From NCBI RefSeq assembly GCF_000826545.1, contig NZ_CDME01000006.1, forward strand, positions 217,063-281,062: a stretch of DNA of 64,000 nt. The letters are read 5' to 3'. A model generated the notes under the pieces. It worked only from the letters and a program-made list of their open reading frames with translations, had not been told where the DNA came from and made no database searches. The first letter of the stretch is position 1, and each line of letters opens with the position of its first letter. This document shows, one piece after another, positions 1 to 8,697 of the stretch. The stretch is from Kibdelosporangium sp. MJ126-NF4. Its GTDB lineage: Bacteria; Actinomycetota; Actinomycetes; Mycobacteriales; Pseudonocardiaceae. The position numbers were made by a program, and so were the translations under genes.

Positions 1-444
1 GCGCGGATAGCTCTTGGCCTTCTCCGCCAGCCCGACCTGCTCGAGCAGTTCCATCCCGTGGTCGCGGGCCTTGCCCCGGCCCGTGCCCTTGACCTGCACC
101 GGCGCCTCGGTCACGTTCTCCAGCGCGGTCATGTGCGGGAAGAGGTTGAACCGCTGGAAGACCATGCCGATCTCCTGGCGTTTGCGGGCGACCTCGTTCT
201 CCTTGAGCTCGTAGAGCTTGTCGCCCTTCTGCCGGTAGCCGACCAGTTCGCCGTCCACCGACAGCCTGCCCGCGTCCACCTTCTCCAAGTGGTTGACGCA
301 GCGCAGGAACGTGGACTTGCCCGACCCGGACGGCCCGATGATGCACATCACCTCACCGGGCTGCACCTCCAGGTCGATGCCCTTGAGCACCTCGAGACGG
401 CCGAAACGCTTGCAGACGCCTTCGGCCTGCACCATCGCGGTCAC
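1..444 (-). CDS. Amino-acid ABC transporter ATP-binding protein (3' end outside window)
   Basis: ATPase subunit of a polar amino-acid (GlnQ/HisP-type) importer. Only the N-terminal ~148 residues are in the window. The Walker A motif GPSGSGKST is visible near residue 40, and a Q-loop region (EIGMVFQRFNLFPHM) follows. The GTG start at 444 overlaps the TGA of the upstream permease by four bases (GTGA), so translation is probably coupled; an ATG three codons downstream (435) is the alternative. It is the third gene of a binding protein-permease-ATPase operon read leftward from 2307. The family assignment is firm; the substrate cannot be read from the sequence. Confidence 0.93.
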   Translation of the reverse strand, partial: MTAMVQAEGVCKRFGRLEVLKGIDLEVQPGEVMCIIGPSGSGKSTFLRCVNHLEKVDAGRLSVDGELVGYRQKGDKLYELKENEVARKRQEIGMVFQRFNLFPHMTALENVTEAPVQVKGTGRGKARDHGMELLEQVGLAEKAKSYPR

Positions 445-1361
445 AGGGGTCGCTCCTTACCGCCGCCGAACCGGAATGCGAACATCCGGTTGGCCCAGCC
501 CGTGTTGCGCGGTGTCGAGGGGGTGAACTTCCGCTCGATCTGCATCTGGATCACCGTGAGCACACTCGTGCAGACCAGGTACCAGATCGCCGCGACGATC
601 AGCAGCGGGATCACCTTGTAGTTCTGCGCGTAGATCTGGCCGACCACGACCATCAGCTCGCTGTACCCGATCACCACGACCAGCGAGGTGGTCTTCAGCA
701 TCGAGATCACCTGGTTGCCGGTCGGCGGGATGATCACCCGCATGGCCTGCGGGAGCACGATCCGGCGCAGCGTCTTGCCCCGGGTCATGCCCAGCGCGCC
801 CGCCGCCTCGGTCTGCCCCTCGTCGACCGACGAGATGCCGGCGCGGACGATCTCGGCCATGTACGCGGCCTCGTTGAGCCCCAGGCCGAGTACCGACGCG
901 GTGGCCACGCCGATGGCGACGTTGGTCTGCCACGTGACGAACTCGGGGCCGAACGGGATGCCGATCCCGAAGCTCGGGTAGAGCGCGCCGAGGTTGGCCC
1001 AGAAGATCAGCTGCGTGATCAGCGGGGTGCCGCGGAAGAGCCAGATGTAGACCCCGGCCGCGCCCTTGAGCACCGGGTTGGGCGAGAGCCGCATGACCGC
1101 GAGGACGACACCGCCGACGATGCCGATGAGCATCGAGTACAGCGTCAGCTCCAGCGTGGTCAGCAGTGCCTTGGCGATCCTCGTGTCGAACAGGTACGGC
1201 CCGACGACCTCCCAGTGGAAGTTCGGGTTGACGATGATGCTGCGGATCGCCAGCGCGGCGAGGCCGAGGACGACGGCCCCGCCGATCCACCGGCCGACGT
1301 GCCGCACCGGAACCGCCTTGACGGGTTCCGGGCGGCGTTCTTCTGTTGAGGTTGACAACAC
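441..1361 (-). CDS. Amino-acid ABC transporter permease (HisM/GlnP family)
   Basis: Inner-membrane permease of the same importer, 306 residues. A cytoplasmic N-terminus of ~25 residues precedes a first membrane segment (about residues 28-45). The BPD_transp_1 core follows, with TTLELTLYSMLIGIVGG at its start and the EAA-loop region EAAGALGMTRGKTLRRIVLP at about residues 185-205. The GTG start at 1361 has a weak GGAG upstream and lies 10 bp after the binding-protein stop. As a single permease it probably works as a homodimer with two ATPase copies. Its C-terminus runs past the core as a short basic tail. Confidence 0.94.
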   Translation of the reverse strand: MLSTSTEERRPEPVKAVPVRHVGRWIGGAVVLGLAALAIRSIIVNPNFHWEVVGPYLFDTRIAKALLTTLELTLYSMLIGIVGGVVLAVMRLSPNPVLKGAAGVYIWLFRGTPLITQLIFWANLGALYPSFGIGIPFGPEFVTWQTNVAIGVATASVLGLGLNEAAYMAEIVRAGISSVDEGQTEAAGALGMTRGKTLRRIVLPQAMRVIIPPTGNQVISMLKTTSLVVVIGYSELMVVVGQIYAQNYKVIPLLIVAAIWYLVCTSVLTVIQMQIERKFTPSTPRNTGWANRMFAFRFGGGKERPL

Positions 1362-1371
1362 AATCTCCAGC

Positions 1372-2307
1372 TCAGCCCGCAGCGGCGGGGTTCACCTCAG
1401 ACTTGGTGACCGCGCCCTTCTGCACGCCCCACTTCTCCAGGATCTTCTTGTACGTCCCGTCGTCGATCAGTGACTGGATGGCACCCTGCACGGCCTTGGA
1501 GTACTCGCCCTTGCCCTTGGGCAGCGCGAGCCCGTACGGGGCGCTGTCGTAGGTCTGGCCGACCTGCTCGAGCTGGTCGCCGGTCTGCTTGATCGCGTAG
1601 TCGATGACCGGCGAGTCGGCCACCATCCCCTGGACCCGCTTCGAGGTCAGCGCCAGGTTGGCGTCGGTCTGGTTCTGGAACTGCTGGACGTTGATGTCCG
1701 GCTGGCCGCCCTGCTTGCACTTGGCCTGCCTGGCCTCGAGGTCCGAGACCTGGGTCGTGCCCTTCTGGACAGCGACGTTCTTGCCGCACAACGTGTCCAG
1801 CGTCAGCTTGTCCGGGTTGCCCTTCAGCACGGCGGCCGATGTGCCCGCGGTGAAGTAGGAGACCATGTCGACCTGCTGGATGCGCTCGGCGTTGACCGTG
1901 AACGAGGACATCGCGGCCTCGTACCGGCCGGAGGCGAGACCGGCGATGATCCCGTCGAACGCGGAGTTCTCGAACGCCAGCTCGACGCCGAGCTTCTGCC
2001 CGATCGCCTTGCCGAGGTCGATGTCCATCCCGACGACCTTGCCGTCCTGGACGAACTCGTTCGGCGGGTAGCTCTGGTCCTGTCCGACCACGATCTTGCC
2101 GTCCGCCTTGAGGTCGGCGGGCACCATCGCGGCGAGCTTCTCGTCCTTGCTCACCGTCGGGATCTCCACCGACGGGTTGTTGCTGCCGGGCGCCCCACTA
2201 CCGCCGCTGCCGGGGTTGTCCTGCACGGTTCCACACGCGGCCGCCAGTGTCGCCAAAGCCATCGTGGGCAACACGGCGAGCAACTTGTGCCTGGTCCGTA
2301 GCGCCAC
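1372..2307 (-). CDS. Amino-acid ABC transporter substrate-binding lipoprotein
   Basis: Extracellular solute-binding protein of family 3 (SBP_bac_3), 311 residues, first gene of the importer operon. The signal peptide ends in a lipobox (LAAAC, Cys at about residue 25), followed by a Gly/Ser/Pro/Asn linker, so it should be a membrane-anchored lipoprotein. The phrases DQSYPPNEFVQDGKVVGMD and GIIAGLASGRYEAAMSSFT are typical of the ligand-binding lobes. The GTG start is preceded by a strong AAGGAGT. The ligand is a polar or acidic amino acid by family; specificity is not readable. Confidence 0.94.
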   Translation of the reverse strand: MALRTRHKLLAVLPTMALATLAAACGTVQDNPGSGGSGAPGSNNPSVEIPTVSKDEKLAAMVPADLKADGKIVVGQDQSYPPNEFVQDGKVVGMDIDLGKAIGQKLGVELAFENSAFDGIIAGLASGRYEAAMSSFTVNAERIQQVDMVSYFTAGTSAAVLKGNPDKLTLDTLCGKNVAVQKGTTQVSDLEARQAKCKQGGQPDINVQQFQNQTDANLALTSKRVQGMVADSPVIDYAIKQTGDQLEQVGQTYDSAPYGLALPKGKGEYSKAVQGAIQSLIDDGTYKKILEKWGVQKGAVTKSEVNPAAAG

Positions 2308-2440
2308 AGGTCACTCCTTCATCTTGGTCAAGTGCCCGCATACTGCCACTTGTCCGCGTTGGTTCCCAGCAAGCACCCGTTACGACCTGGTCACCACCCG
2401 GCCGATCGGCCAATTGGCTTTGCCGGACGGGCCAGTCGCC

Positions 2441-2446
2441 TACGAT
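2441..2446 (+). promoter_or_regulatory. TACGAT -10 box, leaderless start
   Basis: TACGAT ends 7 nt before the GTG at 2454, the spacing expected when transcription starts at the initiation codon. No ribosome-binding site precedes that GTG. Confidence 0.55.
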
Positions 2447-2453
2447 TCGTACA

Positions 2454-3551
2454 GTGACCCGACGATCACTGCCGCCATCGAAAGTGCTGGGAACGATGCT
2501 CGCCGGAGCGGTCGGCGACGCGCTCGGCGCGCCGATCGAGTTCAACGACATCGACGGTATCCGGCAGCGGTTCGGCCAGCAGGGGCTGCGGGACTACACC
2601 GACGGGCAGGTGTGCCCCGGCGAGATCACCGACGACACCCAGATGACGCTGTTCACGCTGGAAGGCCTGATCAGGGCGCACGCGGGGCGGCGAAGGGGCG
2701 GCGAGACGGACCTGACGATGGTCATGCAGCACGCCTACCAGCGCTGGCACCACACGCAGGGCACGCCGTGGGAACGCTGCGGTGGCGTGTTCGCGCAGCG
2801 TTCGGCCGAGCCGGACGGCTGGCTGATCACCAACCGGGGGCTGTTTCACCGACGGGCGCCGGGCAACACGTGCCTGACGTCGTTGCGGGCGTTCATGACG
2901 TCCGGGAGTCCGACGACCACCACGAGGCGGATCAACGACTCGAAGGGCTGCGGCGGCGTGATGCGGGCCGCGCCCGCGGCGTTCTGGTCGGAGGACCCGG
3001 CCGAGATCTTCTCGATCGCGGTGGACAGTGCCGCACTTACGCACGGGCATCCCAGTGGCTTCCTGTCCGCGGGCGTGCTGGCGGTGATCGTCAGCGAGCT
3101 GCTGGAGGGCACGGCCCTGCCGGACGCGATCGCGGTCGCGCGGGAACACCTGGTCCGCTGGGACGACCACCAGGAACAACTGGCGGTTCTGGACAAAGCG
3201 GTCGAACTGTCGCCGCACAAGCCCGATCCGGAGACCATCGCGGCGGAGCTGGGCGGCGGCTGGGTCGGCGAGGAGGCGCTGGCCATCGGCGTGTGCGCGG
3301 CCCTGTGTGCCGACGACATGGCCGAAGGCCTGCTGATGGCCGTCAACCACTCCGGTGACAGCGACTCGACCGGCGCGATCTGCGGGAACATCCTCGGCGC
3401 CGCGTGGGGGATCGACGCGATCCCGCCTGCGTGGCTGTCCGGGCTGGAGCTGCGCGAGGTGATCGAGCGCCTCAGCCTGGACGCCGTCGTCGAGTTCGGC
3501 CCGCGGCCGTTGGCGGATCCCGCCTGGTACGCGCGCTACCCAGAGTGGTGA
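2454..3551 (+). CDS. ADP-ribosylglycohydrolase family protein
   Basis: ADP-ribosylglycohydrolase / crystallin-J1 family enzyme, 365 residues, expected to cleave ADP-ribose from proteins or small molecules in the cytoplasm. The N-terminus holds GAVGDALGAPIEF, then GEITDDTQMTLFT (the paired-metal Asp/Thr motif, around residue 60). The second metal site, SGDSDSTGAI, lies near residue 305, so both halves of the dinuclear Mg site are intact. I chose the GTG at 2454 because a TANNNT box sits 7 nt upstream and no ribosome-binding site is present; an internal ATG at 2496 would cut into the first conserved helix. It may be cotranscribed with 3553 (one base gap). Confidence 0.9.
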   Translation: MTRRSLPPSKVLGTMLAGAVGDALGAPIEFNDIDGIRQRFGQQGLRDYTDGQVCPGEITDDTQMTLFTLEGLIRAHAGRRRGGETDLTMVMQHAYQRWHHTQGTPWERCGGVFAQRSAEPDGWLITNRGLFHRRAPGNTCLTSLRAFMTSGSPTTTTRRINDSKGCGGVMRAAPAAFWSEDPAEIFSIAVDSAALTHGHPSGFLSAGVLAVIVSELLEGTALPDAIAVAREHLVRWDDHQEQLAVLDKAVELSPHKPDPETIAAELGGGWVGEEALAIGVCAALCADDMAEGLLMAVNHSGDSDSTGAICGNILGAAWGIDAIPPAWLSGLELREVIERLSLDAVVEFGPRPLADPAWYARYPEW

Positions 3552-3552
3552 C

Positions 3553-4053
3553 ATGACCGCGCTCAGCCGTATTCTCGCTGCCGACTTCAACCAGGACATG
3601 GGGTTCAACCACCTCGGCTCCCGGATCAAGCTGATGCGGGAGTTCCTGCGCAGGATCGCGCTCTGGAGCCACGCGTACGACATCCCACCCCAGCGGCACT
3701 GGCCGCTCATCGATCTGGGCATGTACGTGGCGCCCGACCTGCGGGCCGCTCCCGATGTGCTCGACCGCCTCAACGAGGTCGACGACCACCTCGAGCCTTT
3801 CACGGCGCGTCCGGTGGCCGAGGCCGCAGTGCACTGGGACGTCGTCAAAGGCGGCGCCGAGCTGCCCGACCTGCCCGATCCGTACGAGCCGTACCTGCTG
3901 TTCCTCGAACGCGGCGCCGGGTTCTACATCGACAAGGGGATCTTCATCGACCTCTACTTCGCCTCGATCACGCTGAAACGCCCGGAGTTCCTGCGCGACC
4001 GGGAGCCGATCCCCATCGACCCCGCGTCGCTCGACGCCTTCGACGCCGCGTGA
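3553..4053 (+). CDS. Hypothetical protein
   Basis: 166-residue soluble protein that I do not recognise. The ATG lies one base after the glycohydrolase stop, and the gene overlaps the next one by four bases, so it is the middle gene of a tight three-gene operon. It has no signal peptide or membrane segment. It is rich in aromatic and acidic residues (WSHAYDIPPQRHWPLIDLGMY near residue 40; GAGFYIDKGIFIDLYFASITL near residue 125). Position between an ADP-ribosylglycohydrolase and endonuclease V suggests a link to nucleotide or nucleic-acid damage, but that is context only. Confidence 0.75.
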   Translation: MTALSRILAADFNQDMGFNHLGSRIKLMREFLRRIALWSHAYDIPPQRHWPLIDLGMYVAPDLRAAPDVLDRLNEVDDHLEPFTARPVAEAAVHWDVVKGGAELPDLPDPYEPYLLFLERGAGFYIDKGIFIDLYFASITLKRPEFLRDREPIPIDPASLDAFDAA

Positions 4054-4727
4054 ACGCCCCGACGATCGAGCAGGCTGTCCAGTTGCAGCTGGACATGGCG
4101 CATCTGGTCGAGCGGACGGCGCCGGATGGCTTCGCCCCGAGGATCGCGGCCGGGCTGGACGTGGCGTACGCGCCGGGTTCGGACCGGCTTGTGGCGGCGG
4201 CGGTGTGTGTCGACATGACGACGCTGGCGACTGTGGACAGTGCGGTGCACGAGGCCGTGGCCGACTTTCCCTACGTACCGGGGTTGTTCGGTTTCCGTGA
4301 GTTGCCATCGCTGCTTCCGGCGCTGGACAAACTCGGCACAAAGCCGGATGTCCTCGTCTGCGACGGCCAGGGATTGGCGCACCCGCGCAGGTTCGGGCTC
4401 GCCTGTCACATCGGGGTCGTCACCGGGCTGCCGTCGATCGGCGTGGGGAAGCAGGCGCTCGGCCGGTACGAGATGCCAGGGCTCCAGCGCGGCGACTGGG
4501 AACCGTTGGTGGACAACGGCGAGATCGTCGGACGCGCGTTGCGCACGCAGGACGGGGTCAAGCCGGTGTTCGTCTCCGTCGGGCACCTGATCGACCTTGA
4601 CACCGCCTGCGACCTCGTTCTCAGCCTCAGCGCCCGCTACCGGCTGCCCGAGACCACCCGGGCAGCCGATCACCTCGGCCGCGAAGTGTTAGCGGGTCGC
4701 GTGAGCGTGCAGGACGTGCGCGACTGA
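4050..4727 (+). CDS. nfi: Endonuclease V (deoxyinosine 3' endonuclease)
   Basis: Endonuclease V nicks DNA one bond 3' to deoxyinosine during repair of deaminated adenine. The protein has 225 residues, normal for the family. Conserved elements appear in order: GLDVAY (metal-binding Asp37), PYVPGLFGFRELPSLL (catalytic Glu) and VCDGQGLAHPRRFGLACHIG (Asp plus the HPR/GLA-H signature), then GVGKQAL. The GTG start at 4050 overlaps the previous stop by four bases. Its 3' end overlaps the convergent peptidase by 39 bp. Confidence 0.95.
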   Translation: MNAPTIEQAVQLQLDMAHLVERTAPDGFAPRIAAGLDVAYAPGSDRLVAAAVCVDMTTLATVDSAVHEAVADFPYVPGLFGFRELPSLLPALDKLGTKPDVLVCDGQGLAHPRRFGLACHIGVVTGLPSIGVGKQALGRYEMPGLQRGDWEPLVDNGEIVGRALRTQDGVKPVFVSVGHLIDLDTACDLVLSLSARYRLPETTRAADHLGREVLAGRVSVQDVRD

Positions 4728-6107
4728 CGTGGTCACGCGCGCGGCCTGGCCGAGGTGCAGCCACTCGTCGGGCACGTGGATGTTGCTGTCCGAGCCGACC
4801 GCTCCCGTGACCAGGAACTGGGCTGCGGGGTACGTCTCGGCCAGCAGGCCCATGAACGGGATCGAGCCGCCGAGGCCCACCGTGCCCCACGGCGCGTCGA
4901 ACACCGTCTTGCTCACGTCGTCCAACGTGGTCCGCAGCCACGGCGCCAACTCCGGCGCGTCCCAGCCGTCCGCCAGGTCGCCCGCGCTCAGCTCGACCTG
5001 CGCGCCGTAGGGCACATCCGTGGTCAGCGCCGTCTTCAGTGCCTCGTAGGACGCCGCCGAGTCCGCGGTCGGCGGGAGGCGGAAGCTCAACGCCAACGTG
5101 GTGAACGGCCGCAGCACGTTGCCCGCGTCGAGCGGCTCCGGCAGGCCCGATGCGCCGATCACCGACAGCGTCGGACGCCAGCTGTTGTTCAGCAGCAGTT
5201 CGAGGTCGTCGTCGCTGACCGGGCGGGTGCCCGCGGCGAGCGGGTAGACCGTGCCGACCTTGCCCGCCGCCGCAGCCGCGCTGACCCTGGCCTCGTCGAC
5301 GCGGTGTGCCGGGATCTCGACGTTCATCGGCGACAGCAGGATCTCGCCGGTCGCCGAGTTCTCCAGCCGGTCGAGCAGGGTGCGCAGGATCCGGAACGAG
5401 CTCGGCACGATCCCGCTCGACAGCCCGGAGTGCGCGCCCGCGTCGAGCACGCGCACGGTCACGTCCACCGAGACCATGCCGCGCAGCGAGGTCGTCAGCC
5501 ACAGCCGCGAGTAGTCGCTACCGCCCGAATCCAGGCATACCACCAGAGTCACGTCGCCGAGACGGTCACGCAGGTGTTCGAGGTACGGCGCGAGGTCGGG
5601 GCTGCCCGACTCCTCGCTCGTCTCCAGCAGGATCACGCACCGCGCGTGCGAACCGCCACCGGCGCGCACGGCCTCGATGGCGGCCGTCGCCGCGTACCCC
5701 GCGTAGCCGTCGTCGGCGGCGCCTCGTCCGTACAGCCGACCGTCGCGCAGAACCGGGGTCCACGGGTCGAGTCCCTCGCCCCAGCCACCGACCGGGGGCT
5801 GCTTGTCCAAGTGGCCGTAGAGCAGGACCGTGCCCGCGTCCTCCGCGCCCGGGGTGGCAGGGATGTCCACCATCACCAGGGGCGTCCGGCCTTCCAGCCG
5901 CACGGTCTCGACGGTCGTACCGGGCAGGTTCCGCGCGGTGATCCACTTGCTGACGTGCGCGGCCGCGTCGTCCAGGTGTCCGCTCGCCGCCCACCCCGGG
6001 TCGAAAGCGGGCGACAGCGCGGGAATCGCGACCAGCTCGGACAAACTGGGCAGGATCTCCGCGTCCCAGAGCCGGCTGACGGTCGAGTTCAGAGTGTTGT
6101 GCTGCAC
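4689..6107 (-). CDS. M20-family metallopeptidase (dipeptidase-like)
   Basis: Cytosolic zinc peptidase of the M20/M25/M40 group, 472 residues. It hydrolyses small peptides or N-acyl amino acids. Metal ligands are visible in order: LLYGHLDKQP (His-x-Asp near residue 98), GRGAADDGYAGY (bridging Asp near residue 131), LLETSEESGSPD (general base and ligand Glu-Glu, near residue 165) and CLDSGGSDY (Asp). The dimerisation insert runs about residues 205-360 and the last His is in SDSNIHVPDE near 450. The ATG at 6107 is the only convincing start. The gene ends inside the 3' end of nfi. Confidence 0.92.
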   Translation of the reverse strand: MQHNTLNSTVSRLWDAEILPSLSELVAIPALSPAFDPGWAASGHLDDAAAHVSKWITARNLPGTTVETVRLEGRTPLVMVDIPATPGAEDAGTVLLYGHLDKQPPVGGWGEGLDPWTPVLRDGRLYGRGAADDGYAGYAATAAIEAVRAGGGSHARCVILLETSEESGSPDLAPYLEHLRDRLGDVTLVVCLDSGGSDYSRLWLTTSLRGMVSVDVTVRVLDAGAHSGLSSGIVPSSFRILRTLLDRLENSATGEILLSPMNVEIPAHRVDEARVSAAAAAGKVGTVYPLAAGTRPVSDDDLELLLNNSWRPTLSVIGASGLPEPLDAGNVLRPFTTLALSFRLPPTADSAASYEALKTALTTDVPYGAQVELSAGDLADGWDAPELAPWLRTTLDDVSKTVFDAPWGTVGLGGSIPFMGLLAETYPAAQFLVTGAVGSDSNIHVPDEWLHLGQAARVTTSVAHVLHAHATR

Positions 6108-6466
6108 GGCTCGATCCTGTCACGAACAGCCGCGTGGCCCAGATCACATTTGCCCAGTCCGGTGTCGTCCGGAAGGCGGACAGCGATGCGGCCGAACGTG
6201 CTCTGGCGTGCGCGACCGACGGCCTCGCTAGGCAGCCCGATCATCGGTGATCCTACGATTTTGCCTGTTCAGGACCATTTCGAGACGATTGCGGGGCCGC
6301 GCCGGACTCACCAGATCGGGTACTGGCATGCCAGGATGGAATGTGACAGCCGTCAACGCCGACCGCCGCTGTCCGCCTCCCACCCGAGGTGGCGGTGCGC
6401 GACCGGAGTGGCCGCCAGGCGCCGTCACAAGCGGTGCCGTGGCCTCGAACGCGAGGAGAAAGCCGC
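6108..6466. other. Divergent intergenic region upstream of the dehydrogenase operon
   Basis: 359 bp without a convincing gene, carrying the promoters of the peptidase (left) and the dehydrogenase operon (right). It contains a perfect inverted repeat, GATCA-TCGG-TGATC at 6239-6252, that could bind a regulator. I find no clear -35/-10 pair. Confidence 0.5.
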
Positions 6467-7675
6467 ATGTCGTCCCCAGAACAGTGGACGCACCCTGAGC
6501 CGGGAGGCGGTCCAGCCGCCACTGCGGCGAAACCGACCCCAGAACAGGTGATCGCGGGTTTGCGTGCGACCAACGAAGGCGGCGCGGAGCTGGTGGAGCT
6601 CCTGACGCCGGAGGGTGAGCGAGTAGCGAGCCCCGAGTTCGACAAGTACGTCGACGACATCGGTGCCGAGCAGCTGCGCGACCTGTACCGCGACATGGTT
6701 CTCGTTCGCCGCGCCGACCGTGAGGGCAACGCGCTGCAGCGCCAGGGCCAGCTCGGCATCTGGGTGCCGCTGCTCGGCCAGGAGGCCGCGCAGATCGGCG
6801 CGGGCCGTGCGCTCAAGCCGCAGGACATGGCGTTTCCCAGCTACCGCGAGCACGGCGTCGCCTGGTGCCGCGGCATCAAGCCGGAGCAGATCCTCGCCAC
6901 GTTCCGTGGCACGCAGCACTCCGAGTGGGATCCGGTGGAACACCGGTTCCACCCGTACACGATCGTGATCGGCAACCAGGTCGTGAACGCGACCGGGTAC
7001 GCGATGGGCCAGCGCTTCGACGGCAAGGTCGGCGACGCCCCGGACGCCGAGGCCACCATGGCATTCTTCGGTGACGGCGCCACCAGCCAGGGCGACGTGC
7101 ACGAGGGCTTCGTGTGGGCCGCGGTGTACGACGCCCCGGTCGTCTTCTACTGCCAGAACAACCAGTGGGCGATCTCCGAGCCGACCGAACGACAGAGCAG
7201 GCTGCCGCTGTACCAGCGCGCCCGCGGCTACGGCTTCCCCGGCATCCGCGTTGACGGCAACGACGTGCTGGCCTGCCTGGCGGTGTCCCGCTGGGCGCTG
7301 GAGGAGTGCCGCACGGGCAACGGTCCCGTGCTGATCGAGGCGTTCACCTACCGGATGGACGCGCACACCACGTCCGACGACCCGACGCGCTACCGGCTGT
7401 CGGACGAGTTGGAGGCGTGGAAGCTCAAGGACCCGATCGAGCGCGTCCGCGTGCACCTGGTGCGCAGCGGCATGGCCGAGCCGGAGTTCTTCGACGAGGT
7501 GCAGGTCGAGGCGGACCAGTTGGCGTCCGAGCTGCGCGCGTACTGCTTCAACCTGCCGGATCCCCCGCCCGAGCGGATCTTCTCCAAGGTCTACGCGGGT
7601 GGGAACCCGTTGCTGGACAAGCAGCGCGACGAGTACGTGGACTACCTGGCCGGTTTCGAGGGAGGTGCGCACTGA
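6467..7675 (+). CDS. bkdA: 2-oxoacid dehydrogenase E1 component, alpha subunit
   Basis: Thiamine-diphosphate-dependent alpha subunit of a branched-chain 2-oxoacid (or pyruvate) dehydrogenase, 402 residues. The TPP-binding stretch begins FFGDGATSQGDVHEGF near residue 205, followed by CQNNQWAIS. The phosphorylation-loop region YRMDAHTTSDDPTRY is near 300. The ATG at 6467 is preceded by GAGGAGAA at the right distance, so longer in-frame versions are rejected. The start of the beta subunit overlaps its stop (TGATG). Length and the N-terminal extension fit actinobacterial BCKDH E1alpha, often annotated pdhA; substrate preference is undecided. Confidence 0.92.
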   Translation: MSSPEQWTHPEPGGGPAATAAKPTPEQVIAGLRATNEGGAELVELLTPEGERVASPEFDKYVDDIGAEQLRDLYRDMVLVRRADREGNALQRQGQLGIWVPLLGQEAAQIGAGRALKPQDMAFPSYREHGVAWCRGIKPEQILATFRGTQHSEWDPVEHRFHPYTIVIGNQVVNATGYAMGQRFDGKVGDAPDAEATMAFFGDGATSQGDVHEGFVWAAVYDAPVVFYCQNNQWAISEPTERQSRLPLYQRARGYGFPGIRVDGNDVLACLAVSRWALEECRTGNGPVLIEAFTYRMDAHTTSDDPTRYRLSDELEAWKLKDPIERVRVHLVRSGMAEPEFFDEVQVEADQLASELRAYCFNLPDPPPERIFSKVYAGGNPLLDKQRDEYVDYLAGFEGGAH

Positions 7676-8694
7676 TGGCGGCACCAGTGATGGACAAGAA
7701 GGTGGCTGTGCCCGCGGCGCCCACCAAGCTGACCATGGGCAAGGCGATCAACATGGGTCTGCGCGCCGCGATGGAGCGCGACCCGAAGGTACTGGTGATG
7801 GGCGAGGACGTCGGCAAGATGGGCGGCGTCTACCGGATCACCGACGGACTGCAGAAGGACTTCGGCGAGCACCGGGTGCTGGACACGCCGCTGGCCGAGT
7901 CGGGCATCGTCGGCACCGCCGTCGGCCTGGCCGTGCGCGGCTTCCGGCCGGTGTGCGAGATCCAGTTCGAGGGCTTCATCTTCCCCGCGTTCGACCAGAT
8001 CTCCAGCCAGGTCGCCAAGCTGCACTACCGGACGCAGGGCATGCTCAAGCTGCCGCTGGTGATCCGGGTTCCGTTCGGCGGCGGCGTCGGCGCGGTCGAG
8101 CACCACTCCGAGTCGCCGGAGTCGTACTTCGCGCACATGCCCGGGATCAAGGTCGTGACCTGTGCGAACCCGGTGGACGCGTACTGGATGATCCAGCAGG
8201 CGATCGACTCCGACGACCCGGTGATCTTCTTCGAGCCGAAGCGGCGCTACCACGAGAAGTCCGAGATCGACACGGACGCGACGCCGTATCCGTTGTTCGC
8301 CTCGCGCGTGGTGCGTCCGGGCACGACCGCGACCATCGCGACGTACGGCCCGCTGGTGAAGACCTGTCTGGACGCGGCAACCGCCGCCGCGCAGGACGGG
8401 AACGACCTCGAGGTGATCGACCTGCGCACGTTGTCCCCGCTGGACCTGGACCCGGTGTTCGAGTCGGTGCGCCGCACCGGGCACCTCGTCGTGGCCAGCG
8501 AGGCGCCGGGTGAGGTGTCGATCGCGTCCGAGATCGCCGACCGGGTGCAGCGCGAGTGCTTCTACTCGCTGGAGGCGCCGGTGCTGAAGGTGACCGGGTT
8601 CGACACGCCGTACCCGCCGTCCAAGGTCGAGGAGGAGTACCTGCCCGACCTTGACCGCGTGCTGGACGCCGTCGACCGTTCGCTGGCGTGGTGA
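7675..8694 (+). CDS. bkdB: 2-oxoacid dehydrogenase E1 component, beta subunit
   Basis: Beta subunit of the E1 heterotetramer, 339 residues. Characteristic blocks are LVMGEDVGKMGGVYR near residue 42, the TPP-contacting DTPLAESGIVGTAVGLA, QFEGFIFPAFDQI, and RVPFGGGVGAVEHHSES near 140. The transketolase C-terminal domain (VIDLRTLSPLD) starts near 240. The ATG at 7675 overlaps the E1alpha stop; an alternative ATG five codons later cannot be excluded. Coupled translation fits the 1:1 stoichiometry. Confidence 0.94.
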   Translation: MAAPVMDKKVAVPAAPTKLTMGKAINMGLRAAMERDPKVLVMGEDVGKMGGVYRITDGLQKDFGEHRVLDTPLAESGIVGTAVGLAVRGFRPVCEIQFEGFIFPAFDQISSQVAKLHYRTQGMLKLPLVIRVPFGGGVGAVEHHSESPESYFAHMPGIKVVTCANPVDAYWMIQQAIDSDDPVIFFEPKRRYHEKSEIDTDATPYPLFASRVVRPGTTATIATYGPLVKTCLDAATAAAQDGNDLEVIDLRTLSPLDLDPVFESVRRTGHLVVASEAPGEVSIASEIADRVQRECFYSLEAPVLKVTGFDTPYPPSKVEEEYLPDLDRVLDAVDRSLAW

Positions 8695-8697
8695 CCC

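Noticed and set aside
2466..3848. Long minus-strand ORF opposite the ADP-ribosylglycohydrolase
   Set aside because: It is the antisense shadow of a high-GC gene with intact catalytic motifs, and its translation lacks any family signature.
4755..6551. Very long plus-strand ORF (598 aa) opposite the M20 peptidase
   Set aside because: Arg/Gln-rich composition typical of antisense high-GC frames; the opposite strand has all the metal ligands.
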